From NCBI RefSeq assembly GCF_023701695.1, contig NZ_JAJOZC010000001.1:7563894-7627893 (forward strand): DNA of 64,000 nt, read 5' to 3'. The DNA comes from Streptomyces sp. RKAG290 (GTDB lineage Bacteria; Actinomycetota; Actinomycetes; Streptomycetales; Streptomycetaceae). The stretch's first letter is position 1, and each line of letters begins with the position of its first letter. The notes below the pieces were generated by a model. That model searched no databases. It was not told where the DNA came from and was given only the letters and a program-made list of their open reading frames with translations. Position numbers and translations under genes: made by a program. This document shows, piece by piece, positions 26,002 to 34,477 of this stretch.

Positions 26002-27035
26002 GCGCCCGTGAACTCGACGCGGCAGGCATCCAAGAGCCCGCCCTGCGCGCCGCATACAGGACGTGCCGTCGGCTCAACGCGCGGCACGGCAAGACGTACT
26101 TCCTCGCGACCCGGCTGCTCCCGGTCGAACGGCGCCCGGCTGTCCATGCCCTGTACGGTTTCGCCCGGTGGGCAGATGACATCGTGGACGATCTCGCCAG
26201 CGGTGCCACTGCTGAAGAACGCACCCGCGCGCTGCGGGGTCTTCAGGAACGCCTCGACGAGGGGCTGCGCCGGGGAACCTCCGCGGAGCCGGTCATCCGC
26301 GCGCTTGCCCACACAGGCGCGGTCTACGGCATCGACCACCGGTTCTTCGCCTCCTTCATGGCTTCCATGCGCAGCGACCTGACGGTGACCGGATACGCCT
26401 CCTACGAGGAACTGGGCCGCTACATGTACGGATCGGCCGCCGTGATCGGCCTGCAGATGCTGCCCGTGCTGGGGACCGTCGGTCCCCTGGAGGAGGCGGC
26501 ACCGTACGCGGCCGCCCTCGGCATCGCCTTCCAGCTCTCCAACTTCCTGCGGGACGTGGGGGAGGACCTCGACCGAGGCCGGCTCTACCTGCCGGCCGAT
26601 CTGCTTGCCGCGCATGGAGTGGACCGGGACTACCTCGAGTGGAGCAGGGCGACCGGACGGCGCGATGTCCGCATCACCCGCGTGCTCTGCGCAGCAGCCG
26701 CCCACAACCGCGGTGTCTACCGCGACGCGCTGCCCGGCCTTGCCCTGCTCGCACCCGTCTCCCGGCCCTGCATCCGCACGGCATTTGTCCTCTACAGCGG
26801 CATCCTCGACGCGATCGAGGAAGACGGCTACGCCGTCCTGCACCGGCGGGCGGTGGTCCCTCGCGTGCGCCGGGCGGCCGTCGCCCTCGACGGACTGGTA
26901 CGAGCCCTGGCCGCCAGAGCCCTGGCCCCCCGCGCCGGAACGGGAAGCGTCCGCAACCCCCCGGACGGCGCCGCCACGACCCCTGCGTCGGCGCCTGGCG
27001 CTCTGGCCCCACCGGTTCGCGAGGAGGTGGCATGA
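25998..27035 (+). CDS. crtB: Phytoene synthase
   Basis: 345 residues. It is a squalene/phytoene synthase with both aspartate-rich sites: ARWADDIVDDL (about residue 60) and SNFLRDVGEDLDRGRLYLP (about 183). It joins two GGPP molecules head to head into phytoene. The last about 45 residues are alanine/proline-rich and probably unstructured. It overlaps crtI upstream and the Rieske gene downstream, each by an ATGA. Confidence 0.92.
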   Translation: MSARELDAAGIQEPALRAAYRTCRRLNARHGKTYFLATRLLPVERRPAVHALYGFARWADDIVDDLASGATAEERTRALRGLQERLDEGLRRGTSAEPVIRALAHTGAVYGIDHRFFASFMASMRSDLTVTGYASYEELGRYMYGSAAVIGLQMLPVLGTVGPLEEAAPYAAALGIAFQLSNFLRDVGEDLDRGRLYLPADLLAAHGVDRDYLEWSRATGRRDVRITRVLCAAAAHNRGVYRDALPGLALLAPVSRPCIRTAFVLYSGILDAIEEDGYAVLHRRAVVPRVRRAAVALDGLVRALAARALAPRAGTGSVRNPPDGAATTPASAPGALAPPVREEVA

Positions 27036-28048
27036 CCGGCGACGGCCGAACCGGACGGGACCGGATCCCCCTGCGGCTGCGCCGCGCTCCTGTCCCGTGG
27101 GAGAGGCAACCGCCGACGTGGCGCGACGCCAAGCCCAGCCTCATCGCCGACGCCCTGAAACGCGCGCTGGGACGCCCGTCCGGCAATTGGTACGTCCTGG
27201 GGGCGTCCCGTGCCGTCACGTCGGAGCGGTCACTCGGACGTACCGTCGCAGGCAGCGAAGTGGTGGCCTGGCGCGATGCCTCGGGCCGATTGCGTGCAGG
27301 TCCGGGCGCGTGTCCGCACCTCGGTGCACCCTTGCGCGTCAGCCCCGTCCGGTGCGGCACCCTGGTCTGCCATTGGCACGGACTGGCCTTGAACGGTGAG
27401 CCGTTCGCCGGGTGGGAGCCTTACCCGGCCTTCGACGACGGGGTCCTTGCCTGGGTGCGTCTCGACCACGTCGGCGGCGAGACACCGCTGGAGCGGCCGG
27501 TCGTCCCGCCACGCCCCCGAGTGCGGGACGCCGTCGACTCCGTTTACGAGGGCGTCGGCGTATGCGAGCCGGAGGACGTGGTGGCGAATCGGCTTGACCC
27601 GTGGCACGGCGCGTGGTTCCACCCGTACTCGTTCGTCGACCTGACGGTGACCGGCACGCCCTACGGTGAGGGAGACGGGAAGCAGGACGGATTCGCCGTC
27701 GACGTGTCCTTCAGGCTCGCGGGCCGCCTGGTGGTTCCGGTACGTGCGCTCTTCACCGCGCCGGAACCACGTACCGTCGTCATGCACATCACGGAGGGCG
27801 AGGGCCAGGGGTCCGTGGTCGAGTCCCATGCGACGCCGCTGGGACAGGACCGCACGGGCAGGCCCCGGACCGCGGTGACGGAGGCGCTCCTGGCCGTCTC
27901 CGACCGCCGCGGTTTCGCCGTCGCCCGCGCGGCCGCCCCGCTGCTGCGCCCCCTCATGAGGGCCTCCGCGGGCCGGCTGTGGCGGGACGATCTCGCGTAC
28001 GCGGAGCGGCGCTGGGAACTGCGCAGCAGCGGCCGTTTCCCGGGCTGA
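27032..28048 (+). CDS. crtV: Rieske [2Fe-2S] protein at the crtV position (DUF5914-like)
   Basis: 338 residues from an ATG that overlaps the crtB stop. The Rieske cluster ligands are clear: CPHLGAPL (CxH, about residue 93) and CHWHGLAL (CxxH, about 113). The C-terminal domain (VANRLDPWHGAWFHPYSFVDLTVTG, VESHATPLGQDRTG) resembles the ligand domain of Rieske oxygenases, but a mononuclear iron site is not obvious. In Streptomyces crt clusters the fourth gene of this operon is called crtV; the symbol is given by position. An oxidative role on the carotenoid is plausible but unproven. Confidence 0.75.
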   Translation: MTGDGRTGRDRIPLRLRRAPVPWERQPPTWRDAKPSLIADALKRALGRPSGNWYVLGASRAVTSERSLGRTVAGSEVVAWRDASGRLRAGPGACPHLGAPLRVSPVRCGTLVCHWHGLALNGEPFAGWEPYPAFDDGVLAWVRLDHVGGETPLERPVVPPRPRVRDAVDSVYEGVGVCEPEDVVANRLDPWHGAWFHPYSFVDLTVTGTPYGEGDGKQDGFAVDVSFRLAGRLVVPVRALFTAPEPRTVVMHITEGEGQGSVVESHATPLGQDRTGRPRTAVTEALLAVSDRRGFAVARAAAPLLRPLMRASAGRLWRDDLAYAERRWELRSSGRFPG

Positions 28049-28101
28049 ACCGGTTTCCGCCCGGCTCAGGGCCGACGGACCCGGATTCGCTGTCGTGCTC
28101 C

Positions 28102-29661
28102 TCAGCGTGTGCCCAGCGCGGCCAGCCCACGCAGCACCGCCGAGCGCCCGGCGGGCGGCACCGTCCACAGCGTCTGACCGCGCACCCCCCACCTCTCCAA
28201 CAGCGCGTTGGCCGCGAGGAATCCGCTCGTCGTGGCCCTTTCCATCAGTGCCACCGGAAGCTCGGTGCGGACCAGGTCCCCCGCCACCGTCACGGTGGGA
28301 TCGGGCGTGCGGACCGTGGGCCGGTTCCGGTAACCGCCGACCGGGAAAAGGGGGCAGTCCGCGCGCCACTCGTGACGTACGTCCACGATCCGGGCGCTTC
28401 GCGTCTCCGGATAGACCCGATGAAGCTTCTCGACTGCCGCCGCCTGCACTGCGGTGCGGTCCGCGTCCGGCGCGACTGCGTAGGCGTGCAGTTCGAGCAC
28501 CGACCCCCGGTGACGGCGCGCCCAACGGGCTGCCTCGCCCTCCCAGCGGTCCAGCACACTGACGTTGTCCAGCGGGGGGTAGCCGCTGGTGCCGAGGAAA
28601 CCGGGACGGTCGCGCGCCACAGGTCGGTCCAGCCAAAGGCGCGTCACGAGGAAAGGCGGCGTGGTCCTGAGGCCGTCCACCTTCGCGCGCCATGCTGTGT
28701 CGCCCAGTCCTGGCGAGGCTGCGACGACATTCCGGAGCCCTTCGGTGTCCAGGGCCAGGACCAGTGCGTCATGGCGCCTCGGCCGGCCGCCGGCGGTGAC
28801 TTCGTGCCCACCGCCCGCTACGGGTGTCACGCTCTCCACCGAGAATCCCGTGCGCACCTGCGCGCCGTGGCCCTCCAGATAGCTCTGCAACGGGTCCCAC
28901 AGTGCTTGCGGGAACGGCTCGTCCGGCACGTCGAAGAGGAGTCCCTCACTGGAGCCAAGGAAGTAGATGTGAAACATCAGCACCAGTTCCGCAGCCGACA
29001 GTTCTCGCGGATCGGCGAAGAAGCTTCGCGAGAACACCTCGAAGGCCAGATGGTGGGCGGCCTCCGGGAACCGGATGCGCAGAAGGAAGTCATGCGCACT
29101 CACCCCGTCCAGTTGCTCGTACAGGCCGGGCACACGCACGTCCAGGAGCGGCAGCGCGGCCCGCGGCCTCATCCGGAGCATGTCACGCCAGCCGAAGGTG
29201 GGACTGAGCGCCACGAAACCCATGACGCTGAAGGGAGGAGTGCGCGGCACCCGGGCGAAGCTGTCGTGCAGACCGGAGCTGTGCCGCAGCGGATAGTCGG
29301 GAAGCCCGGTCAGCATGCGCAGTCCTGGGTCGACCCGGCGCAACAAGCCGCGCAGATTGTAGTACTGACGGAAGAAGGCGTGAAAGCCACGGCTCATGGT
29401 GACCGTGGTGCCGTCGGCGAGCTCGGTGGGCCAGCCCGTAAGCCGCCCGCCGAGGCCCGGCTCACGCTCGTACAGCGTCACCTGCGCACCGCGTTCGGCC
29501 AGCACCGTGGCCGCGGAGAGTCCGGCGATGCCACCGCCGATCACGGCCACCGAGGGCGCGTCCCCGGTGAAGTGGTCACGGCCGCCGGGTCCGTGGAGCA
29601 CTGCGGCCCTTCGGTCCCGGCCCCGACGGTAGCCGTCGGTGCCGGATCCCGCGTACCTCAC
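28102..29661 (-). CDS. crtU: Carotene desaturase/methyltransferase (isorenieratene synthase)
   Basis: 519 residues. An FAD-binding Rossmann motif (SVAVIGGGIAGLSAATVLAERGAQVTLYEREPGLGGRLTGWP) is followed by a long body with GFHAFFRQYYNLRGLLRR and FHIYFLGSSEGLLFDVPDEPFPQALW, typical of CrtU. The enzyme turns the beta rings of beta-carotene into aromatic phi rings, giving isorenieratene. It is the last gene of crtY-T-U, overlaps crtT by four bases and ends 54 bp from the convergent crtV. The first about 35 residues may be upstream of the native start. Confidence 0.88.
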   Translation of the reverse strand: MRYAGSGTDGYRRGRDRRAAVLHGPGGRDHFTGDAPSVAVIGGGIAGLSAATVLAERGAQVTLYEREPGLGGRLTGWPTELADGTTVTMSRGFHAFFRQYYNLRGLLRRVDPGLRMLTGLPDYPLRHSSGLHDSFARVPRTPPFSVMGFVALSPTFGWRDMLRMRPRAALPLLDVRVPGLYEQLDGVSAHDFLLRIRFPEAAHHLAFEVFSRSFFADPRELSAAELVLMFHIYFLGSSEGLLFDVPDEPFPQALWDPLQSYLEGHGAQVRTGFSVESVTPVAGGGHEVTAGGRPRRHDALVLALDTEGLRNVVAASPGLGDTAWRAKVDGLRTTPPFLVTRLWLDRPVARDRPGFLGTSGYPPLDNVSVLDRWEGEAARWARRHRGSVLELHAYAVAPDADRTAVQAAAVEKLHRVYPETRSARIVDVRHEWRADCPLFPVGGYRNRPTVRTPDPTVTVAGDLVRTELPVALMERATTSGFLAANALLERWGVRGQTLWTVPPAGRSAVLRGLAALGTR

Positions 29662-30386
29662 GCCTGCCCCCGCACGGCGCCCGGTGCCTGAGCGACGAAC
29701 GTGTGGGTGATACCCGTCTGCCAGCCGGGCAGCGGCAGGACCCGCACGTGCCCGAACCCACCGCGCCGCACCCGGTCGGCGAAATCGGCGGCCGTGTCGA
29801 ACTCCAGCACGCTGCGGCGCAGGTGACGGTAGAGGACCGCGTCACCGGTGAGCCGCCCGGCCGGTTCCACCACCGCGCCGCAGACCGCCGACCACACCGC
29901 CCGGTGCACACGGCGGGAGCCGAGCGTGTATTCGTGGACGGCCAGCCGCCCGGCCGGGACCAGCAGCTCACGGACCACGCCGAGAACCTGATCCGGATCG
30001 CTGACATTGCGGAAGAGGTACGCAGCGAACGCGGCGTCGAAGCGGCCGTGGACCTGCGACGGATCCATGGCCTCCACCGGTGCGTGCACGAAGGTGACGC
30101 TCGACGGCCAGCGCTTGGCCGTGGCACGCTCCAGCATGCCCGCGGACGCGTCCACGGCGACGATCTCCGCATCCGGTGCCGCTGCCAGGAGCGCGGTGGT
30201 GGACGCCCCCGTTCCGCAGCCGAGATCCAGCAGACGCAGGCCCCGGCCGCCGTCCGCAAGTCCGAGTCTGCGCGCCGAGCGCCTCAGGTCGCGACGGTAG
30301 CCGGGATTGACCGCGGTGAGCCGGTCGTAGGCGAGGGAGCCGTGGTCGAACGCGGCGGACAGGTCGTCGTCGCGCAGCAGGGTCAT
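29658..30386 (-). CDS. crtT: SAM-dependent methyltransferase of the crt cluster
   Basis: 242 residues. Class I methyltransferase with motif I LLDLGCGTGASTTALLAAAPDAEIVAVDASAGML and a UbiE-like FDAAFAAYLFRNVSDPDQVLGVVRELLVPAGRLAVHEY. In Streptomyces crtYTU operons this gene is crtT; its substrate is not settled, and the final pigment may not require it. It overlaps crtY (upstream) and crtU (downstream) by ATGA, so the three are co-translated. Confidence 0.85.
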   Translation of the reverse strand: MTLLRDDDLSAAFDHGSLAYDRLTAVNPGYRRDLRRSARRLGLADGGRGLRLLDLGCGTGASTTALLAAAPDAEIVAVDASAGMLERATAKRWPSSVTFVHAPVEAMDPSQVHGRFDAAFAAYLFRNVSDPDQVLGVVRELLVPAGRLAVHEYTLGSRRVHRAVWSAVCGAVVEPAGRLTGDAVLYRHLRRSVLEFDTAADFADRVRRGGFGHVRVLPLPGWQTGITHTFVAQAPGAVRGQA

Positions 30387-31642
30387 GAATCGCTCGTTTC
30401 CTGATCAGGAGCCGTCGGGGGAGGGGAGGTGTGGAGGCGAGGAGGAAGTTCTCCCGCGGGCGCCTGCCGCCTCGGCCTGAAGGGGAGTTCGGCGACCGTG
30501 CGAAGCATCGGGAAAGTCGGTGTGCACAGTCCGACGAGGACGTCCTCGTACCTGCGTGAAGTGCCGTCCAGGAAACGCAGCAGGCGCTCCCCCGGGACCG
30601 TGCGGAAGAGGCCGGAGAAGAACTCCGCGCCGTCGACCCGGCCGCTGTCCAGCGCCCGCAGCATCACGGCGTCCATGACGCGCTGCCACGCACCGTAGGC
30701 CGGTGCCACCCGTAGCCGGCCGCCGCCGCGTACCTGCGCGGCGATGGCCCGGCTCTGGCGCTGGACGGCGGCGAATGTGTAGCCGGTGGACGGACGGGTC
30801 GCCCCTCCCGCCGTTCCGATGCGGAACACCGACCGGCCGGCCCGCACCGGGAAGCGACCGTCGGTCATCGGAATGACGCCCCGCTCCACGGCCGTCACCC
30901 GATGGGCCCCGATGCCCCACACCGCCCCGGTGTAATGACGCAGGGCCCGCTCGTAGCCCTCCGCCTTCAGGACGGTCCGGGAGAACTCCGTGTACTCGAC
31001 CAGGGCCTTGCGCGGACCCAGCGGGAGCACGTAGCCGAACGACAGGCCGTGCGGTGGCTGCGGAGTGCGGAAGTCCATCAGATCCGCCGTAGCGGGGTCG
31101 AACACCGGCCGGTCGGTCTCGACGAACCAGCCCGTGAAGTGCTGCAGCAGTGTGGTGCGCGCCGCCGGCAGCCGGGAGGGCGGCCGCGAATCGAAGACGT
31201 ACCTCCCGTGCAGCAGGGCCCGCTCGCCCCGGGCGTCGCGGGCGACGACCCGGCCGCCGCCCCCGGGTGCGTCCCCGACCCCGGTCACCGTCGCCTCCAC
31301 CCGGCGAAAGCCCGGAGCCCTCGACAGCCGCCGCTGGACCAGCGACTCGAAGACGTCCGAGCGGAGCATCTTGTAGCAGAACGGATCGGGGCGCATCACG
31401 GTCTCCACACCGTCAGGGCCCGTGACCCGCAACCGCTCCCAGGACGCGGACAGCACGTCGTCGTACGCACCGCCGGCGGGCTCCCAGAAGCACCACGTGC
31501 GAGGCGGCGGGCTCGATGGCCCCGGCGGAGCTTCGACGAGGACGACCGACACGGGGATGCCATCCGTCGGTGCGCACAGCTCGTGGGCCAGGGTCAGCCC
31601 AGCAGCCCCTGCGCCCACGATGACGACGTCCGGCTGAGGCAC
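30383..31642 (-). CDS. crtY: Lycopene beta-cyclase
   Basis: 419 residues from GTG 31642, preceded by AAAGG at good spacing. The nucleotide-binding motif VVIVGAGAAGLTLAHEL comes first, then the cyclase patterns PPRTWCFWEP, QHFTGWFVETDRPVFDP, LMDFRTPQ, ALVEYTEFS and TGYTFAAVQRQSRAIA. It closes both ends of lycopene into beta rings. It is the first gene of the minus-strand crtY-T-U operon; the C-terminal 40 residues are proline-rich and probably unstructured. Confidence 0.9.
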   Translation of the reverse strand: MPQPDVVIVGAGAAGLTLAHELCAPTDGIPVSVVLVEAPPGPSSPPPRTWCFWEPAGGAYDDVLSASWERLRVTGPDGVETVMRPDPFCYKMLRSDVFESLVQRRLSRAPGFRRVEATVTGVGDAPGGGGRVVARDARGERALLHGRYVFDSRPPSRLPAARTTLLQHFTGWFVETDRPVFDPATADLMDFRTPQPPHGLSFGYVLPLGPRKALVEYTEFSRTVLKAEGYERALRHYTGAVWGIGAHRVTAVERGVIPMTDGRFPVRAGRSVFRIGTAGGATRPSTGYTFAAVQRQSRAIAAQVRGGGRLRVAPAYGAWQRVMDAVMLRALDSGRVDGAEFFSGLFRTVPGERLLRFLDGTSRRYEDVLVGLCTPTFPMLRTVAELPFRPRRQAPAGELPPRLHTSPPPTAPDQETSDS

Positions 31643-31998
31643 GGGGCACCTTTCTGCCGTGCAGGTGTCGGTACAGCTGTCCGGCGGTCCCGGAGAGCCG
31701 CCGCTCGCCTGAGGGTGATACTTCCGCAGAGGACGACCCCGCGGATGCGTGCGACGCGCGGACGGCGCGGAATTGTGCGCAGCCACCCGCGCGCCCCGGC
31801 GGGGAGTTCCTGACAGGCCCGGCCGGACAGAGCGAGGTCAGGTGCCTGATCCGCATCGTTTTTCGGACCCCGGCCCGGTACCCGGAGATCACTCCTGACC
31901 GCGGCCGATGTGCGGAGGTAGCCGTCCGGCGCGTCCAGGGTCTACGCTGCGGAACGCGCCCCTGCCCCCGGCGGTCCCTGACCGTACGGCCGAAACAG
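31643..31998. other. Divergent promoter region of crtY and a sigma-like gene
   Basis: 356 bp between crtY (minus) and the gene at 31999 (plus). No coding frame is supported. It must contain the promoters of crtYTU and of the sigma operon, but I could not assign -10 or -35 boxes with confidence. Confidence 0.5.
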
Positions 31999-32523
31999 GT
32001 GAACATCGTGGCGCACAACACGCCTGATCACGTTCCCCGGAGTGCTGCCCTGACAGGTGCACGGACCAGTTTGCCGGATGTCGGGCGGGTGCGTGCGAGT
32101 ACGGCGCTGGCTGTCTACGACCATCATGGTGATGCGCTGTTCTCCCTGGCGCTGCTGCTCTGCCGGGATGTCGACCGAGCCGTCGAGGCGGTGGTCGCGA
32201 CCGTGACGCAGGCCTGCGCGACAGCCTCCGACCCGATGCCGGACACGAAGCGTCAGAGCCTCGCAGCAGACCTGTGGCGCAGGTACGCCGCGGATCCTTG
32301 CGCACAGCCCTCGCAGCCGGATCCGGCGCTGCGCTCCGAGCCGTACTCCGACGGGCCGTCCGGCGATCAGGATCAGGCACTGCTGGGGCTGGTCCTCTTC
32401 GGCTGCCACACCTACGGGCAGGCGGCCGCACTCGTCGGGGTGTCAGCTCCCTCGACAGCCGTGCACCTGCGCTCCGTTCTTCGTCGAGCCGCCGGCGACG
32501 TGCCCGCCGACCGGAGAGTTTGA
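31999..32523 (+). CDS. Sigma-factor-like protein (ECF-type, degenerate)
   Basis: 174 residues from GTG 31999 (GTG 32008 also possible). TALAVYDHHGDALFSLALLLCRDVDRAVEAVVATVTQACA resembles region 2.1-2.2 of ECF sigma factors. The C-terminus, LGLVLFGCHTYGQAAALVGVSAPSTAVHLRSVLRRA, looks like region 4 with its helix-turn-helix. The promoter -10-reading part of region 2 is poorly matched, so it may be an atypical sigma or a regulator. It is divergent from crtY and lies 38 bp upstream of a SigB/F/G-type sigma gene, with which it is probably co-transcribed. Confidence 0.6.
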   Translation: MNIVAHNTPDHVPRSAALTGARTSLPDVGRVRASTALAVYDHHGDALFSLALLLCRDVDRAVEAVVATVTQACATASDPMPDTKRQSLAADLWRRYAADPCAQPSQPDPALRSEPYSDGPSGDQDQALLGLVLFGCHTYGQAAALVGVSAPSTAVHLRSVLRRAAGDVPADRRV

Positions 32524-32561
32524 AGCAGGGCAACCGCGAAACTCAGCGCGAAGGAAACGAC

Positions 32562-33464
32562 ATGACGGATCCGATGAAGTCCATGGAAGGGTCCCTGCCG
32601 ACGAAACCCGCTCAACTGCCTCCGCAAGTAATCCACTTCACCGACGAACTGCCCTGGGTCGAGGACGCTCAGAAGGTGGCGCCGAGAGACGCGCGTGCGC
32701 TGTCCAGGCTGTTCTTCGCCCAGTTGCAGGTGCTGGACGAGGGGTCGCCCGAGTACCAGTACGTCCGCAACACCCTGATCGAGATGAACGTCACCCTGGT
32801 GCGCTTCGTCGCGAGCCGCTTCCGCGGCAGGGGCGGCGGCGACCTAGAGGACATCATCCAGGTCGGAACGATAGGGCTGATAAAAGCGATCGACCGGTTC
32901 GACCTCTCGCGCCAGGTCGAATTCACCAGCTTCGCCGTCCCCAGCATTCTCGGGGAGATCAAGCGGTACTTCCGCAACACCTCGTGGGCCGTCCACGTGC
33001 CCCGACGGCTCCAAGAACTGCGGGTCAGTCTGGCGCAGGCCAGGGAGGAGCTCGCCGGCGCTCTCGAACGCCTGCCCACGGTGAAGGAGCTCGCCGCACA
33101 GCTTGAGCTGAGCGAGGAAGAGATCATCGAGGGGCTCACAGCCGCCAACGGCTACGCCGCCGGATCTCTCGACGCCCCCACCGACAACCCGGGTGCCCGA
33201 CACGTCAGTGACCGCAGCCACTCCTACGCGGACATCCTCGGCCGCTGCGATCCCGCACTGTCGCTTGTCGAGGACTTCCTGGCCCTCGCGCCCCTGCTGG
33301 CCGGCCTGCACGCGCGCGAGCGCCGTATCGTCCAGCTCCGCTTCGGCCAGGAAATGACTCAGTCGCAGATCGGTGCCGAGCTCGGGATCTCGCAGATGCA
33401 CGTCTCGCGCCTGCTCACACGCGTCCTCACACAGCTCCGCGACGGCATGCTCACCGACCAATAG
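32562..33464 (+). CDS. SigB/SigF/SigG-family RNA polymerase sigma factor
   Basis: 300 residues from ATG 32562 with AAGGAA upstream. All sigma-70 regions except region 1 are present. Region 2: NTLIEMNVTLVRFVASRFRGRGGGDLEDIIQVGTIGLIKAIDRFDLSRQVEFTSFAVPSILGEIKRYFRN. Region 3: VPRRLQELRVSLAQAREEL. Region 4: RERRIVQLRFGQEMTQSQIGAELGISQMHVSRLL. This is the stress/sporulation subfamily abundant in Streptomyces and normally held by an anti-sigma factor, which is not encoded nearby. A strong hairpin at 33516-33552 follows. Confidence 0.9.
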   Translation: MTDPMKSMEGSLPTKPAQLPPQVIHFTDELPWVEDAQKVAPRDARALSRLFFAQLQVLDEGSPEYQYVRNTLIEMNVTLVRFVASRFRGRGGGDLEDIIQVGTIGLIKAIDRFDLSRQVEFTSFAVPSILGEIKRYFRNTSWAVHVPRRLQELRVSLAQAREELAGALERLPTVKELAAQLELSEEEIIEGLTAANGYAAGSLDAPTDNPGARHVSDRSHSYADILGRCDPALSLVEDFLALAPLLAGLHARERRIVQLRFGQEMTQSQIGAELGISQMHVSRLLTRVLTQLRDGMLTDQ

Positions 33465-33515
33465 GCGAGTTGCCCGCTGTGGCCTTGGGGGGCCGCGGCG
33501 GGCAGCGAAGCACAC

Positions 33516-33552
33516 GGCAGCGCCGTGGCACCTCGAATGCCACGGCGCTGCC
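33516..33552 (+). terminator. Terminator of the sigma-factor operon
   Basis: A 15-bp perfect GC stem (33516-33530 with 33538-33552) around a 7-base loop, 51 bases after the sigma-factor stop. Confidence 0.75.
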
Positions 33553-33635
33553 ACGGGTCCCGGGCCGCAGGCTTCACGCCGAGTCGCTCAGCCCGGCCGG
33601 CCCCTGACCGCCATGCCCTGCCGGAAGGAAGCGTC

Positions 33636-33776
33636 ATGCTGCTCGGCCTGACCGGTGCCGCAGCCGCTCTTCCCGGCAGCTGGACCACGAGGAAGCGGCA
33701 CGACGAGGGTCGGCCTCCTGCTCAGCCGGTACGCTGGGAAACGAAAGGTGGCGGCCGGTGCTCAGCCCCGAGATGA
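33636..33776 (+). CDS. Possible 46-residue leader-like ORF
   Basis: ATG 33636 with GGAAGGAAG a few bases upstream. A short hydrophobic N-terminus (LLGLTGAAAALPG) precedes a charged tail. The end overlaps the start of the first GAF-ANTAR gene by 19 bases. It has no relatives I recognise. The ribosome binding site is the main support. Confidence 0.25.
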   Translation: MLLGLTGAAAALPGSWTTRKRHDEGRPPAQPVRWETKGGGRCSAPR

Positions 33777-34477
33777 CCGAGATCCTGCGGGCCCTGCACA
33801 GGGATGCCGGAGCAGGTCTCCACGAGGGCTGTGTGTCGGTCCTCGGGATGGATCACCTCGTGGTGTCCCTGGCCGTCGAAGGCCAGATCACCGAACAGCT
33901 CTGGTCCTCCGACGAAACCGGCGCATCCTTCGAGGACCTCCAGTTCACTCTGGGTGAAGGCCCTGGGCCGGACGCCTTGCGTACCGGCCACGCGGCGCTG
34001 GAGCATGACGTGACCGGTGCGAGCGTGGAGAGGTGGCCCGCCCTCATCCCGGCGATGGCTCATCTGCCGGTCCAGGCCGTGTTCTGCCTCCCGCTGGCCC
34101 TCGGCGGCATCACGGTCGGCGTTCTCACTGCGCTCCGCGCCTCCCCGGGTCACATGAGCGGCCAGGAAATGGACGACGCCGTCGGCCTCGCCGCGGCGCT
34201 GACCCTGCAGTTCCTCGGCGGGGCGGGCACCCGGCTCGACGCATGGGTGGACGAGCAGCCGGATGGCGAACTGCACCGTGCCGTCGTCCATCAGGCCACC
34301 GGCATGCTCAGCGTCCAGCTCGAACTCCCGCTCGGTAAGGCGCTGCTCCGGCTGCGCGCCTACGCCTACAGCCACGACCGGTCCATCATCCATGCCGCTG
34401 AGGACGTCGTCTCCCGGCGTCTGAGACTGGACGACGACAGTCCCGAACCCGAATCACCCAAGGAGACGAGGGGATGA
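33758..34477 (+). CDS. GAF and ANTAR domain regulator, first of a pair
   Basis: 239 residues from GTG 33758. It has an N-terminal GAF domain (about residues 10-155: CVSVLGMDHLVVSLAVEG...LGEGPGPDALRTGHAALEHDV...VFCLPLALGGITVGVLTALR). A C-terminal ANTAR three-helix domain follows (HRAVVHQATGMLSVQLELPLGKALLRLRAYAYSHDRSIIHAAEDVV). ANTAR proteins bind paired RNA hairpins and prevent termination when the sensor domain is activated. Its stop overlaps the start of a second GAF-ANTAR gene by four bases, so the two are co-translated. Confidence 0.85.
   Translation: MLSPEMTEILRALHRDAGAGLHEGCVSVLGMDHLVVSLAVEGQITEQLWSSDETGASFEDLQFTLGEGPGPDALRTGHAALEHDVTGASVERWPALIPAMAHLPVQAVFCLPLALGGITVGVLTALRASPGHMSGQEMDDAVGLAAALTLQFLGGAGTRLDAWVDEQPDGELHRAVVHQATGMLSVQLELPLGKALLRLRAYAYSHDRSIIHAAEDVVSRRLRLDDDSPEPESPKETRG

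Noticed and set aside
30902..31813. Long plus-strand frame across crtY
   Set aside because: Antisense to a lycopene cyclase with intact motifs.
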